Below the pieces are notes generated by a model. The model was not told where the DNA came from. It saw nothing but the letters and a program-made list of their open reading frames with translations, and did no database searches. This document shows, piece by piece, positions 27,478-36,109 of a stretch of 64,000 nt of DNA (within the stretch, counting starts at the first letter, position 1; each line of letters opens with the position of its first letter). A program made the position numbers and the translations under genes. The stretch is from Actinoallomurus sp963799975 (GTDB lineage: Bacteria > Actinomycetota > Actinomycetes > Streptosporangiales > Streptosporangiaceae), in the NCBI GenBank assembly GCA_963799975.1, contig CAWCZF010000006.1, positions 2,914,001-2,978,000 on the forward strand. Reading direction: 5' to 3'.

Positions 27478-29896
27478 ATGCGCTTGTTCAGCACCAGCCC
27501 GCACGGCGGGAGGCGGCGGGCACGGCTCGCGCCGCTCCTCGCGGCCGCCCTCGCGGCGGCGCTCTCATCGGCCCTGCCGGTCGCCGCCCCGCGCGCCCGC
27601 GCGGTGTCGGCGGACGTCGTCGTCGCCGAGGTCTACGGCGGCGGCGGCAACACCGGCGCCCCGTACCTGAACGACTTCGTCGAACTGCACAACCGCGGCG
27701 CCTCCTCGGTGAGCCTGGCGGGCTGGTCGGTGCAGTACGCCTCCGCGACGGGATCGAGCTGGCTCGTCACCGCGCTGAGCGGATCCGTCGCGGCCGGCGG
27801 CGCCTACCTGGTGAAGCTGGCCTCGGGCGGGAGCGCGGGCGCCGCGCTGCCCGCCCCGGACGCCACCGGCACGACCAACCTGTCCGCGACCTCGGGCAAG
27901 GTCGCCCTGCGCACCAGCACCACCGCCCTGACCTGCTCCACCGGATGCGCCACCGCCACCGGCGTACGCGACTTCGTCGGGTACGGGAGCGCGAGCAGCT
28001 ATGAGGGCTCCCCCGCGCCGTCGGGCTCGAACACGACGTCGGTCGCCCGCACGAACCCCGCGACGGACACGGACGACAACGCCGCCGACTTCGCGGCCGG
28101 CGCGCCCACGCCGCAGAACTCCGCCGGTGGCGGAGGCGGCGGGTGCACCGGCTACACCGGCACCCGCATCCGCGACATCCAGGGCGCGGCACACCTCTCG
28201 CCCAAGAACGGCCAGGCGGTGACCAACGTACGCGGCGTGGTGACCGCGGCCGGGCCGGCCGGCTTCTGGTACCAGGACCCGTGCCCCGACGCCGACGTCG
28301 CCACCTCCGAAGGCGTCTACGTCTACACGGCCGCCGCGCCGACGGTGGCCGCCGGCGACGAGATCGCGGTCAACGCCACGGTCTCGGAGTTCCGCCCGAG
28401 CTCGGCCCCCAGCGCGCTCACGGTCACCGAGCTGACCCAGCCGGCGATCACCAAGCTCGGCACCCGCGCGATCCCCGCGCCGGTCGTGGTCGGAACGGGC
28501 GGCCGGGTGCCGCCGCAGACGGTCATCGACGACGACGCGAACGGCTCGGTCGAGACCGGCGGCACCTTCGACGCGGCCACCGACGGCATCGACTTCTGGG
28601 AGTCCCTGGAGGGCATGCGCATCCAGGTGAACAACCCGGTCGCGGTCGGCCCGTACAACGCGACGTACGGGGAGATCCCGGTGATCGGGGACAACGGCGC
28701 GAACGCGGGGGTGCGGACGAGCCGCGGCGGCATCGCGTTGCGCCAGGCCGACCACAACCCCGAGCGTGTCACGCTCGACGACGCGGTCCTGCACGGCGCC
28801 ACCCCGGCCGGGGTGAACGTCGGCGACCACTTCTCCGGCCCTGCGGTCGGCCCGCTCGACTACACGGCCGGCCTGTTCATGCTGGAGCTGACCAGCCCGC
28901 TGACCCGCGTGGCCGGCCCGATCACGAAGGAGACCACGACCGCGACACCCGCCGGAAAGCTGTCGGTCGCGACCTTCAACGTGGAGAACCTCGCGCCGAC
29001 CGACCCGCAGACCAAGTTCGCCGGGCTCGCCCAGGTCGTCGTGAACAACCTCAAGTCACCGGACATCCTGGCGATCGAGGAGATCCAGGACAACAACGGC
29101 GCGACCGACAACGGCACCGTCGCCGCCGACCAGACCTGGGCCAAGCTCATCTCCGCCATCGCGACCGCGGGCGGCCCCGCGTACGCCTATCGGCAGATCG
29201 ATCCGGTCAACGACGCCGACGGCGGCCAGCCGGGCGGCAACATCCGGCAGGGCTTCCTGTTCCGCACCGACATCAGCGGATTGTCCTTCGCGTCCGGTAC
29301 GGCGGGCGGCTCCACCCAGGCGGTCGGCGTCACCTCGACCGGCACACCGGCCGACCCGGTCGGCCTCACCGTCAACCCGGGCCGGATCGCACCGGCGGAC
29401 CCGGCGTTCAACGCCAGCCGCAAGCCGCTCGCGGGCAAGTTCCTCTTCGGCGGCAAGCCGGTGTTCGTGATCGCCAACCACTTCAACTCCAAGGGCGGCG
29501 ACGACGATGAGTGGGGCCGCTACCAGCCCCCGAACCAGTCCAGCGTGACCCAGCGGGTCGCCCAGGCGACGATCGTCGCCGGCTTCGTCCAGCAGATCAC
29601 CGCCATCGACCCGGCCGCGCGACGTGGTCGTCGCCGGCGACCTCAACGACTATGAGTTCTCCACCGCCGTGCACACCCTCGTGAACGCCGGGCTGGCCGA
29701 CCTGCCCGCTACGCTGCCCGACGCGGAGCGCTACACCTACGACTTCGAGGGCAACTCCCAGGTCCTCGACCACATCATGCTGTCCTCCTCGCTGAACGGC
29801 GCCACGCACTCCTACGACGTCGTCCACGTCAACTCCGAGTTCGCCGACCAGGTCAGCGACCACGAACCGCAGGTAGTCCAGCTGACCGTGCCCTGA
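27478..29896 (+). pseudogene. Secreted lamin-tail-domain / endonuclease-exonuclease-phosphatase protein, frameshifted
   Basis: With one frameshift corrected this is an 805-residue secreted nuclease of the ExeM/NucH type. It has a signal peptide (1-43), a lamin-tail domain (about 43-150), a Gly-rich linker, an OB-like middle region and an EEP domain from about 495 (LSVATFNVENL, DILAIEEIQDN, and after the shift VVVAGDLND and SDHEPQVV). The frame breaks at about 29620: reading on gives RRGRRRR and a stop, while one base less restores VVVAGDLND. The missing last 89 residues include catalytic Asp/His, so an unrepaired product would be dead. A sequencing error is equally possible. Confidence 0.85.
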
Positions 29897-29903
29897 CGCC
29901 GGA

Positions 29904-29931
29904 GCGGGGCGCCCCCGTCGGGGCGCCCCGC
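29904..29931. terminator. Bidirectional terminator between nuclease and MMPL genes
   Basis: A perfect 12-bp stem (29904-29915 with 29920-29931) with a 4-base loop fills the short gap between the converging nuclease and MMPL genes. Confidence 0.85.
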
Positions 29932-29934
29932 CGT

Positions 29935-32079
29935 TCACCCGACCGGCTCCCCGGCCCTGCGTACGGCCGCGGACGTGCCCGCCGCCGCCTCGCTGCCGGG
30001 CAGGATCCGGTCCAGCCAGGCGGGCAGCCACCAGTTGACGCGGCCGAGCAGTTCCATGACGGCCGGTACGAGCACCATCCGCACGACCGTGGCGTCGATC
30101 AGCACCGCGACGCCCAGGCCGAGGCCGACCTCCTTGACGTCGAGCTGGCCCACGAGCAGGACCGAGAGGAACACGCACACCATGATCGCGGCCGCGGCCG
30201 TGATGACGCGTGCGGTGCGCGCCAGGCCGCGGGTGACCGCGTCCCGCGTCTGCGCGCCGAGGTCGTACTCCTCGCGGATCCGCGAGATCAGGAAGACCTC
30301 GTAGTCGGTGGAGAGCCCGAACAGGATCGGGAACATGAACAGCGGCACCCACGGAGTCACCGGCATGGCGGACGGGAAGCCCAGCAGGTGACCGAGCCAG
30401 CCCCACTGGACGATCGCGGTGAGCACGCCGTACGCGGCCGCGATCGAGAGCATGTTCATCACCGCGGCCTTGATCGCGATGGCCACCGACCGCACGAGCA
30501 CGAGCAGCAGGAGCAGCGACAGGCCCACGACGACCGCGATCAGCCAGGGCAGCCGCGACCGTACGGAGTCGGAGAAGTCGACGGTCCCGGCGTTGGGGCC
30601 GCCGAGCAGCACCTGACCAGAGCCGCCCGCCCGCGGCACCACGGTGTCGCGCAGCACGTGGACGAGCCGCGCCGTGGCGGCGTCCTGTAGTCCCGTCCTC
30701 GGGTAGGCGACGAACATCGCGGCCGCACCGTCCTGGCTGGTACGTACCGGCGTCACGTTCGCCACTCCGGGCGTGTGCTCGACCGCCGCCGCGACCGCGG
30801 CCGTGCCGCCCGGCGACCGGGAGACGAAGACCAGCGGCGCGTCGTACCCGGGGCCGAGGCCGCCGGTGAGGATGTGGTGCGCGGCGTAGCTGCTCGTGTG
30901 GTGCGGCTGGCTGCCGGCGTCGTTGAAGCTCAGTCGCATCGAGGCGGCCGGGGCAGCGAGGATGAGCAGCAGGATCGCGGCCGTGACGCCTGCCGTGATC
31001 GGGCGGCGCTGGATCACCCGCGCCCAGCGCTCCGACAGCGGCGCGCGGTTCGTACGCCGGTTCAGCAGGGGCAGGGTGAAGCGGTCGATCCGGCCGCCGA
31101 CGAAGCCGAGCAGCGCGGGCAGCAGCGTCACCGCGGCCATCATGGTCATCAGCACGGTGACCGAGGCCGCCACGGCGACCGAGGTCAGCAGCCGCTGCTG
31201 CATGACGAGCAGGCCCAGGAGCGCGACGACCACGGTCGAGCCGGCGTACAGGACCGAGCGGCCGGCCGTCGCGATGGCCGTGCCGGTCGCCTCCTCCGGC
31301 CCCTCGCCCTCGGCCAGCGCCTCGCGGTAGCGCGTGACGATGAACAGCGCGTAGTCCACGCCGACGCCCAGGCCGATGAGGCCGGCCACGATCGGGCTGA
31401 ACGACGGGGCGGGCAGCACGTGGCCGAGCAGTGCGATGCCGGCCAGCCCGGTGCCGATGCCGAAGATCGCGGTGACCACCGGCAGACCCATGGCGAGCAG
31501 CGAGCCGAACGCGACCAGCAGCACGATCACGGCCGCGAGCAGGCCGATTCCCTCGGTCGGGCCGCCGCCGGGCGTCTCGGCCTTGGTGACTGCCTCGCCG
31601 TCGAGGGCGAACGTCAGCCCGCCGCCGGACGCGTCGCGTGCCACGGAGATCATCTTTCTCACACCGGCCGGCGGCATGTCGTCGGAGATCCGGTCGAGCT
31701 GGATCGGGGCGAACGCGGTCCGGCCGTCGGGCGAGATCTGCCCCCGCGCCTGGTACGGCGAGGTCACCGAGGTGACGTGGGTGCCGTGCTCGAGTTGGCC
31801 GAGGACCTTCTCCACGCGCGGACGCACGGCGGCCACTCCCCCGTCGGCGTGGACGGCGAGCGTGATCGTGTCACCGTTCTGCTGGGGGAAGTGCCGCTCG
31901 ATCAGGTGCTGCGCCTGTCCGGACTGGGAGTCGCCACCGGCGAAGTCGTCATCGGCCGGAGCAGCGAAACCGAATCCGGCGGCCATCACCGCCGCGGCGC
32001 CGACGATCCACAGGAGCAGGACCCGGCGCCGGCGGCGATGACAGTAACGGGCCAGCCGGACGAGCGGGCCATCACGCAT
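29935..32079 (-). CDS. MMPL family RND transporter
   Basis: A 714-residue transporter with about 12 membrane segments in two RND-like halves and two large outer loops (about 45-180 and 390-500). The conserved IGLGVGVDYALFIVTRYREAL and FGLSTDYEVFLISRIREEY carry the GxxxDY proton-relay motifs. MMPL proteins export lipids, polyketides or drugs; no biosynthetic partner is adjacent. The ATG at 32077-32079 follows GAGGTGA. A second MMPL gene lies at the right end of the window. Confidence 0.93.
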   Translation of the reverse strand: MRDGPLVRLARYCHRRRRRVLLLWIVGAAAVMAAGFGFAAPADDDFAGGDSQSGQAQHLIERHFPQQNGDTITLAVHADGGVAAVRPRVEKVLGQLEHGTHVTSVTSPYQARGQISPDGRTAFAPIQLDRISDDMPPAGVRKMISVARDASGGGLTFALDGEAVTKAETPGGGPTEGIGLLAAVIVLLVAFGSLLAMGLPVVTAIFGIGTGLAGIALLGHVLPAPSFSPIVAGLIGLGVGVDYALFIVTRYREALAEGEGPEEATGTAIATAGRSVLYAGSTVVVALLGLLVMQQRLLTSVAVAASVTVLMTMMAAVTLLPALLGFVGGRIDRFTLPLLNRRTNRAPLSERWARVIQRRPITAGVTAAILLLILAAPAASMRLSFNDAGSQPHHTSSYAAHHILTGGLGPGYDAPLVFVSRSPGGTAAVAAAVEHTPGVANVTPVRTSQDGAAAMFVAYPRTGLQDAATARLVHVLRDTVVPRAGGSGQVLLGGPNAGTVDFSDSVRSRLPWLIAVVVGLSLLLLLVLVRSVAIAIKAAVMNMLSIAAAYGVLTAIVQWGWLGHLLGFPSAMPVTPWVPLFMFPILFGLSTDYEVFLISRIREEYDLGAQTRDAVTRGLARTARVITAAAAIMVCVFLSVLLVGQLDVKEVGLGLGVAVLIDATVVRMVLVPAVMELLGRVNWWLPAWLDRILPGSEAAAGTSAAVRRAGEPVG

Positions 32080-32198
32080 GGGGATTCACCTCGTTCTCTC
32101 AGGGGGTCCCCAAGCGTCCCGGTTCGCGGCGGCCGCGGCGTCGTGCGTGCGATGACACTTGACCGCCCGTCCTACTCCACGAGATGTAGGCGACGGCG

Positions 32199-32498
32199 CT
32201 AGAAGTTGTACTGGACCGCGGCGCGCTCGGCGACGATCGGGGTGACGCACGCGTCGATGACCTCGCGGTGCGCGGGGTGGTCGCGGTAGACGAGGTAGGC
32301 GTCGCGGTCCGCGAAGTCGGCGACCACCGCGAAGTCGAAGCTGCCCGCGTTGATCCCCGCGTCGCGCCCGATGGCGTACGCGCGTATCTCGGGGATCACC
32401 CCGGGCAGCGTGTTGAGCCGCTCCTCCAGGGTCTGTTTCCGCTCGGCGGGCGCGTTTTCACGCCAGCGGAACAGTGCGACATGCCGGAATCCGGCCAT
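32199..32498 (-). CDS. Dabb family stress-responsive alpha/beta barrel protein
   Basis: A 99-residue protein starting MAGFRHVALFRWRENAP with the Dabb fold: FDFAVVADFADRDAYLVYRDHPAHREVI is the family hallmark. The fold forms dimers and is found in stress proteins and small polyketide cyclase-like proteins. No reaction is known. I chose the ATG at 32496-32498 because AGGAGGACC precedes it. Confidence 0.9.
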   Translation of the reverse strand: MAGFRHVALFRWRENAPAERKQTLEERLNTLPGVIPEIRAYAIGRDAGINAGSFDFAVVADFADRDAYLVYRDHPAHREVIDACVTPIVAERAAVQYNF

Positions 32499-32591
32499 GG
32501 GGGTCCTCCTCGGCTTCGAGCGTCGATCCTTCACGACGACCCTAGATTCGCGGCCGGTGTCGGCGCCTCCTTGAAGACCTGTCGGAGCGGG

Positions 32592-32730
32592 TCAGCGGAT
32601 GAGGGCGCGCGTGAGGAGATGCCGCAGGACGTCCTGCTCTTCGGGGGACAGGGGGGCCAGGGGTGAGTCCTCAGAGAGCAGCTCGAGGAGGCGTTCGCGC
32701 AGTTCGGCGCCCTTGAGGACCGTTGACCAG
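32592..32730 (-). pseudogene. C-terminal remnant of a MarR-like regulator
   Basis: On the leftward strand, about 45 codons read VLKGAELRERLLELLSEDS then PLAPLSPEEQDVLRHLLTRALIR and a stop. The helix pattern matches the last helix of MarR-family regulators. Upstream of it the frame becomes Pro/Arg-rich and antisense to the neighbouring fragment, so only the 3' end of the gene survives. The MarR assignment is tentative. Confidence 0.35.
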
Positions 32731-32761
32731 CCCGCACAACTGGCGGTCGGCTTGGGCTCGG

Positions 32762-33228
32762 GTGTCGCGCTTGGTGGCCACGGCGTTCGCGCACGCCACC
32801 CATGTCGTCGCGGCGCCCGAGTGGGAGCGGCGCGACCTGGCCGCCGAGAGTGGGCGACCGGGGAGCGTCTGGCCGCCTTCGCACGCCGGGTCCACGCGAC
32901 CGAGGACGGTGAGGAGATCTTCCCCGGCGTCCGGGCCTCGTTCGCGGCCGGGCACACCGTCGGCCACACCACCTACACCATCACCGGTGGTGACCGGCGG
33001 CTCATCGCGTTCGGCGACGCATTGCACGCGCCGGTCCAGGTCACCCATCCCGAATGGTCCTGCGGGATCGACCACGACCCCGCCGAGTCCGCCGAGCACC
33101 GGCGCCGCCTGGTCGAAGAGCTGAGCCGCCTCGGCACCATCGGCTACGGCGGCCACTTCGCCGACGTTGTCTTCGGACGCGCCGAACGCCGACCCGACGG
33201 CCGCTTCACCTGGGTCCCCGTCGCCTGA
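32762..33228 (+). pseudogene. MBL-fold metallo-hydrolase remnant (5'-truncated and frameshifted)
   Basis: The intact last 110 codons give FPGVRASFAAGHTVGHTTY with ITGGDRRLIAFGDALHAPVQVTHPEW, typical of the second half of metallo-beta-lactamase-fold hydrolases (GHTxGHT and the metal-bridging Asp). Upstream, in another frame, AFAHATHVVAAPEWERRD is the next homologous piece, so a frameshift lies near 32845. The HxHxDH metal site is missing. This is a decayed gene facing the MarR-like remnant; together they look like the ends of a lost regulator/hydrolase pair. Confidence 0.7.
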
Positions 33229-33270
33229 CCGTCCGCTCACCGGTGGTGCGGTCCCTGGAACGGGCCCGCG

Positions 33271-33306
33271 CCCCGGCCCACCGGCGCGCCCCGGCCCACC
33301 GGCGCG
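33271..33306. repeat. Exact 18-bp tandem duplication
   Basis: CCCCGGCCCACCGGCGCG is present at 33271-33288 and again at 33289-33306, 43 bp after the MBL remnant stop. It resembles the other small tandem duplications at 3' gene ends in this window. Confidence 0.9.
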
Positions 33307-33401
33307 CGCCGACTCCGGCATGGTCCGGCTTTCAGCGTGTACGACGTCAGCTGACGCGCGTTGCGTTCACCCGATCACGGCGCTGCGGCCGGCCGGGGAA
33401 A

Positions 33402-33430
33402 GGGGACGGCCGGGTGAACCCGGCCGCCCC
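33402..33430 (-). terminator. Strong hairpin after the candidate micro-gene
   Basis: A 9-bp perfect stem (33407-33415 with 33418-33426) is extended by G/C pairs at 33402-33405 with 33428-33430. On the leftward strand it follows the candidate 23-codon gene by about 12 bp. A second 6-bp hairpin (33432-33437 with 33445-33450) overlaps that gene's stop codon. There is no T tract. Confidence 0.55.
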
Positions 33431-33441
33431 TGCCTGCCGAA

Positions 33442-33513
33442 TCAGCAGGCCCAGGACACTCCGCCCATGATGCCTTCCTCTCCCCGCAGATCCACAGTGA
33501 CCCCGCTCCCCAC
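33442..33513 (-). CDS. Candidate 23-residue peptide gene, function unknown
   Basis: A leftward reading frame starts GTG at 33511-33513, with GAGGAG 9 bases upstream, and encodes 23 residues, beginning MGSGVTVDLRGEEG and ending GGVSWAC before TGA. Third positions are about 80% G/C. An internal ATG at 33466-33468 with GGAAGG upstream could give an 8-residue product. Two hairpins follow. The acidic N-terminal half and small Gly/Ser/Trp/Cys C-terminal end resemble a leader-core layout, but no modifying enzyme is adjacent. It may be a peptide, an attenuator or chance. Confidence 0.35.
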   Translation of the reverse strand: MGSGVTVDLRGEEGIMGGVSWAC

Positions 33514-33581
33514 TGCGGTGATCTCCTCGCAATGAGGCTAGAAGCTCGGCGCTCAACATGAAATACGTCTTTTGACCTATT

Positions 33582-33610
33582 TTGACCAGGGCACTACTCG
33601 CATTTACGAT
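33582..33610 (+). promoter_or_regulatory. Promoter of nfi with overlapping TTTTGACC direct repeat
   Basis: TTGACC (33582-33587), a 17-bp spacer and TACGAT (33605-33610) form a near-ideal vegetative promoter about 80 bp before the nfi GTG. TTTTGACC occurs twice (33570-33577 and 33580-33587), the second covering the -35 box, so a regulator could bind there. Confidence 0.65.
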
Positions 33611-33692
33611 TTCACGCACGGTCACGGACCGTCTTGGTCAGCGGAAACCCCGCGAATATCCGCCGTACCCGCCCCGGGTAGCGTGACCACCC

Positions 33693-34364
33693 GTGAAGGT
33701 AGCCGATCTGCACCCCTGGCCGACCGCCCCCGAGGAGGCCGCGGCCCTCCAGGACCGGCTCCGCCCACTCGCCGACCTGACGTCCGGCGGCCCGCACGGC
33801 GTGCGCACGGTGGCCGGTCTGGACGTAGCCTACGCCGATGATCGTCTCGCCGCCGCCGTGGTCGTACTCGACGCCGGCAGCCTCGAAGTGGTCGAGGAGG
33901 CGGCCGTCCTGGACCGGCCCGTCTTCCCCTACGTCCCAGGCCTGTTCGCGTTCCGCGAGCTGCCGGCGCTCGTGAGCGCGCTGCGCGAGCTGAGCGTCAC
34001 CCCGGACCTGCTGATCTGCGACGGCCACGGGCTGGCACACCCCCGGCGGTTCGGCCTCGCCTGTCACCTCGGCGTCCTCACCGGCCTGCCGTCGATCGGC
34101 GTCGGCAAGACCCGGCTGGTCGGCGCGTACGACGAGCCGGGCGGCGGCCGCGGCGACTGGAGCCCGGTCGGCGACGGCGGCCAGGTCGTCGGGCGCGCGC
34201 TGCGCACGCAGACCGGCGTACGGCCGGTGTTCGTCTCGGTGGGCCACCGCGCCGACCTCGACACCGCCTGCGCGCTGACGCTGCGGCTGGCGCCGCGCTA
34301 CCGCCTGCCCGAGACCACGCGCCGCGCCGACCGCCTGTCGCGCGTGACCCTCACAGGCCGTTGA
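33693..34364 (+). CDS. nfi: Endonuclease V (deoxyinosine-specific)
   Basis: A 223-residue endonuclease V that nicks DNA 3' to deoxyinosine and takes part in repair of deaminated adenine. Hallmarks are VAGLDVAYADD, the FPYVPGLFAFRELPALVSAL segment, LICDGHGLAHPRRFGLACHLGV and PSIGVGKTRLVG. The N terminus HPWPTAPEEAAALQDRLRPL is typical. The GTG at 33693 is weakly supported. Its 3' end overlaps the convergent penicillin-binding protein gene by 14 bases. Confidence 0.95.
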   Translation: MKVADLHPWPTAPEEAAALQDRLRPLADLTSGGPHGVRTVAGLDVAYADDRLAAAVVVLDAGSLEVVEEAAVLDRPVFPYVPGLFAFRELPALVSALRELSVTPDLLICDGHGLAHPRRFGLACHLGVLTGLPSIGVGKTRLVGAYDEPGGGRGDWSPVGDGGQVVGRALRTQTGVRPVFVSVGHRADLDTACALTLRLAPRYRLPETTRRADRLSRVTLTGR

Positions 34365-35988
34365 GGAAGCGCTTGGCGATCGGCCCGGCGACCTTCGCGC
34401 CGAACCCGCCGCCCTCGACGATGACGCCGAACGCCACGTCGCCGCGGAACCCGATGAACCACGAGTGGGTCGGCGGCGCCTTGCCCTTCTTGCCCGCCGC
34501 GTACTCGGCCGTGCCGGTCTTGCCATAGGTGCCGGCGGGCAGCCCGACGGGCTTGCCCGTACCCGTCGTCACCACGGCGCGCATCATCGCGGCGAGCTCG
34601 CCGCGAAGCCGCGGATCGAGCCGGCCCGGCCGCGCCTTCTGCGGGATCGGCGGGTCGGAGACGAACACCGGCGGCCGCCAGGTGCCGCCGGCAACCCCCG
34701 CGGCCACTCCGGCCATGTCGAGCGCGTTGGCCAGGTCGCGCCCCTGCCCGAAGCCGGACACGGCCATCTCCGCGTCGCTGGTCGGCGACGGGTAGCTCCC
34801 TGCCGCGACGCGTACGCCGGGGTCGAGGTGCTGGTTGAACCCGAACAGGCTCGCCGTGCTCGCCAGCCGCGCCGGGCTGAGACGCCGCTGGGTCTGCAGG
34901 GCGAAGGCCGTGTTGCACGACTGGGCGAGCGCCTCGGTGAAGGTGATGCTGCCGAGCTGCTCGGCCTCGGCATTGTGGATCACCTGGCCGCCGACGTTCG
35001 CCGTCTTGGGGCAGTCGACCTTGGCCGAGGGAGACAGGCCGCTGCGCAGCAGCGCGTACGCGGTGACCACCTTGAACGTCGACCCGGGCGGATAGATCCC
35101 CTGGAGCGCGCGGTCGAATCCGCCGGGGAGGTTGGCGACCGCGAGGATCTGGCCGGTGGAGGGCCGGATGACGACCATCGAGGTCGGCTTGGCCTGCCCC
35201 TGTACGGCCGAGGCGGCGGCACGCTGGGTGTGGAGGTCGAGGGTCGTGCGGACATCGCGCCCGGGCTTGCCGGGGAAGCCGCCGACCGTCGTGACCGGGT
35301 GGTTCGCGGCGTCGGCGACCGTGACAGACGCCGACGGCGTACCGGCCAGCCGCCGGTCGAACCGCTGCTCGATGCCCCAGCTGCCGACCGCGTCGCCCTT
35401 GCGGTAGGAGACGCCGAGCTTCTTGGCCTGTTTGTCGGTCAGCGGCGCGGTGCCGCCGACGAGCTGCTGCACCGAGCCGGAGACGCCGGCGCCGTCGATC
35501 GGGCTGCCGTCGCCCGCGACGACGTGCGCGCGCTGAGGCCAGCGGTAGGAGGTGGCCAGGTGCTGTCCGGTGTGCAGGTCCGGGTGGATGCTCTCGGTCG
35601 ACCAGATGACCTTCCACGCGTGGTGGTCCGTCCTCAGCCGCAGCCGTCCCTGGTAGCGCCAGGTCCCCATCGGCAGGCGGAGGTCGGCGGTGAACGGCGC
35701 GGTCGCGCCGCCGCCCTGCTTCACGACCGTCCCGAGCCGCGCCGTCACCTTCGTGACGCCCAGGCCGGTGCGCAGCGTGGCGTACTGCTGATCCATGTCG
35801 GGCGGCGGTGCGAGGGCCGCGCCGCGCATCGCCGCGGCGTCGCCCCGCTCCCACGCGGACAGGAACGTGCTCGCGGTGTCGGACGGGCTGCCCTTGGTGC
35901 GGAGCAGCACGTACGCGCCGGCGGCGACGCCGACGACGGCGACCGTCGCCCCCGCGATGATCGCCACCCACAGATAGTTGAGTCGCAC
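34351..35988 (-). CDS. Penicillin-binding protein (MecA_N plus transpeptidase)
   Basis: A 545-residue class B-type PBP that cross-links peptidoglycan outside the membrane. A membrane anchor (about 5-30) is followed by an NTF2-like MecA_N domain (about 35-145), a dimerisation domain and the transpeptidase domain with STFK at 303-306 (Ser303 nucleophile), SCN at 358-360 and KTG at 491-493. I chose the GTG at 35986-35988; an in-frame ATG 16 codons upstream has no ribosome site. It is divergent from the SDR gene and probably monocistronic. Confidence 0.93.
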   Translation of the reverse strand: MRLNYLWVAIIAGATVAVVGVAAGAYVLLRTKGSPSDTASTFLSAWERGDAAAMRGAALAPPPDMDQQYATLRTGLGVTKVTARLGTVVKQGGGATAPFTADLRLPMGTWRYQGRLRLRTDHHAWKVIWSTESIHPDLHTGQHLATSYRWPQRAHVVAGDGSPIDGAGVSGSVQQLVGGTAPLTDKQAKKLGVSYRKGDAVGSWGIEQRFDRRLAGTPSASVTVADAANHPVTTVGGFPGKPGRDVRTTLDLHTQRAAASAVQGQAKPTSMVVIRPSTGQILAVANLPGGFDRALQGIYPPGSTFKVVTAYALLRSGLSPSAKVDCPKTANVGGQVIHNAEAEQLGSITFTEALAQSCNTAFALQTQRRLSPARLASTASLFGFNQHLDPGVRVAAGSYPSPTSDAEMAVSGFGQGRDLANALDMAGVAAGVAGGTWRPPVFVSDPPIPQKARPGRLDPRLRGELAAMMRAVVTTGTGKPVGLPAGTYGKTGTAEYAAGKKGKAPPTHSWFIGFRGDVAFGVIVEGGGFGAKVAGPIAKRFLNGL

Positions 35989-36109
35989 GAGTTCGTGACA
36001 CTCCCCCGGATGTCTGGTCTGATCGGTCATCGTAGTGTCTGGCGTCCCGGCGGGACCGATATCGCGGCGCGCGGCCGCCTCCGGCCGCCGTCTCCGAGGG
36101 CGAGGTGCC

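Larger units (their letters stand above)
33229..33692. other. 464-bp gap with repeat, hairpins, candidate micro-gene and promoter
   Basis: From left to right it holds an exact 18-bp tandem repeat (33271-33306), a strong hairpin (33402-33430), a second hairpin (33432-33450), a candidate 23-codon leftward gene (33442-33513), a direct repeat of TTTTGACC and a rightward promoter (33582-33610) for nfi. No other gene is supported. Confidence 0.6.

Noticed and set aside
30388..32202. Long rightward frames antisense to the first MMPL gene
   Set aside because: The leftward MMPL protein has clear family motifs; these frames have shadow composition.
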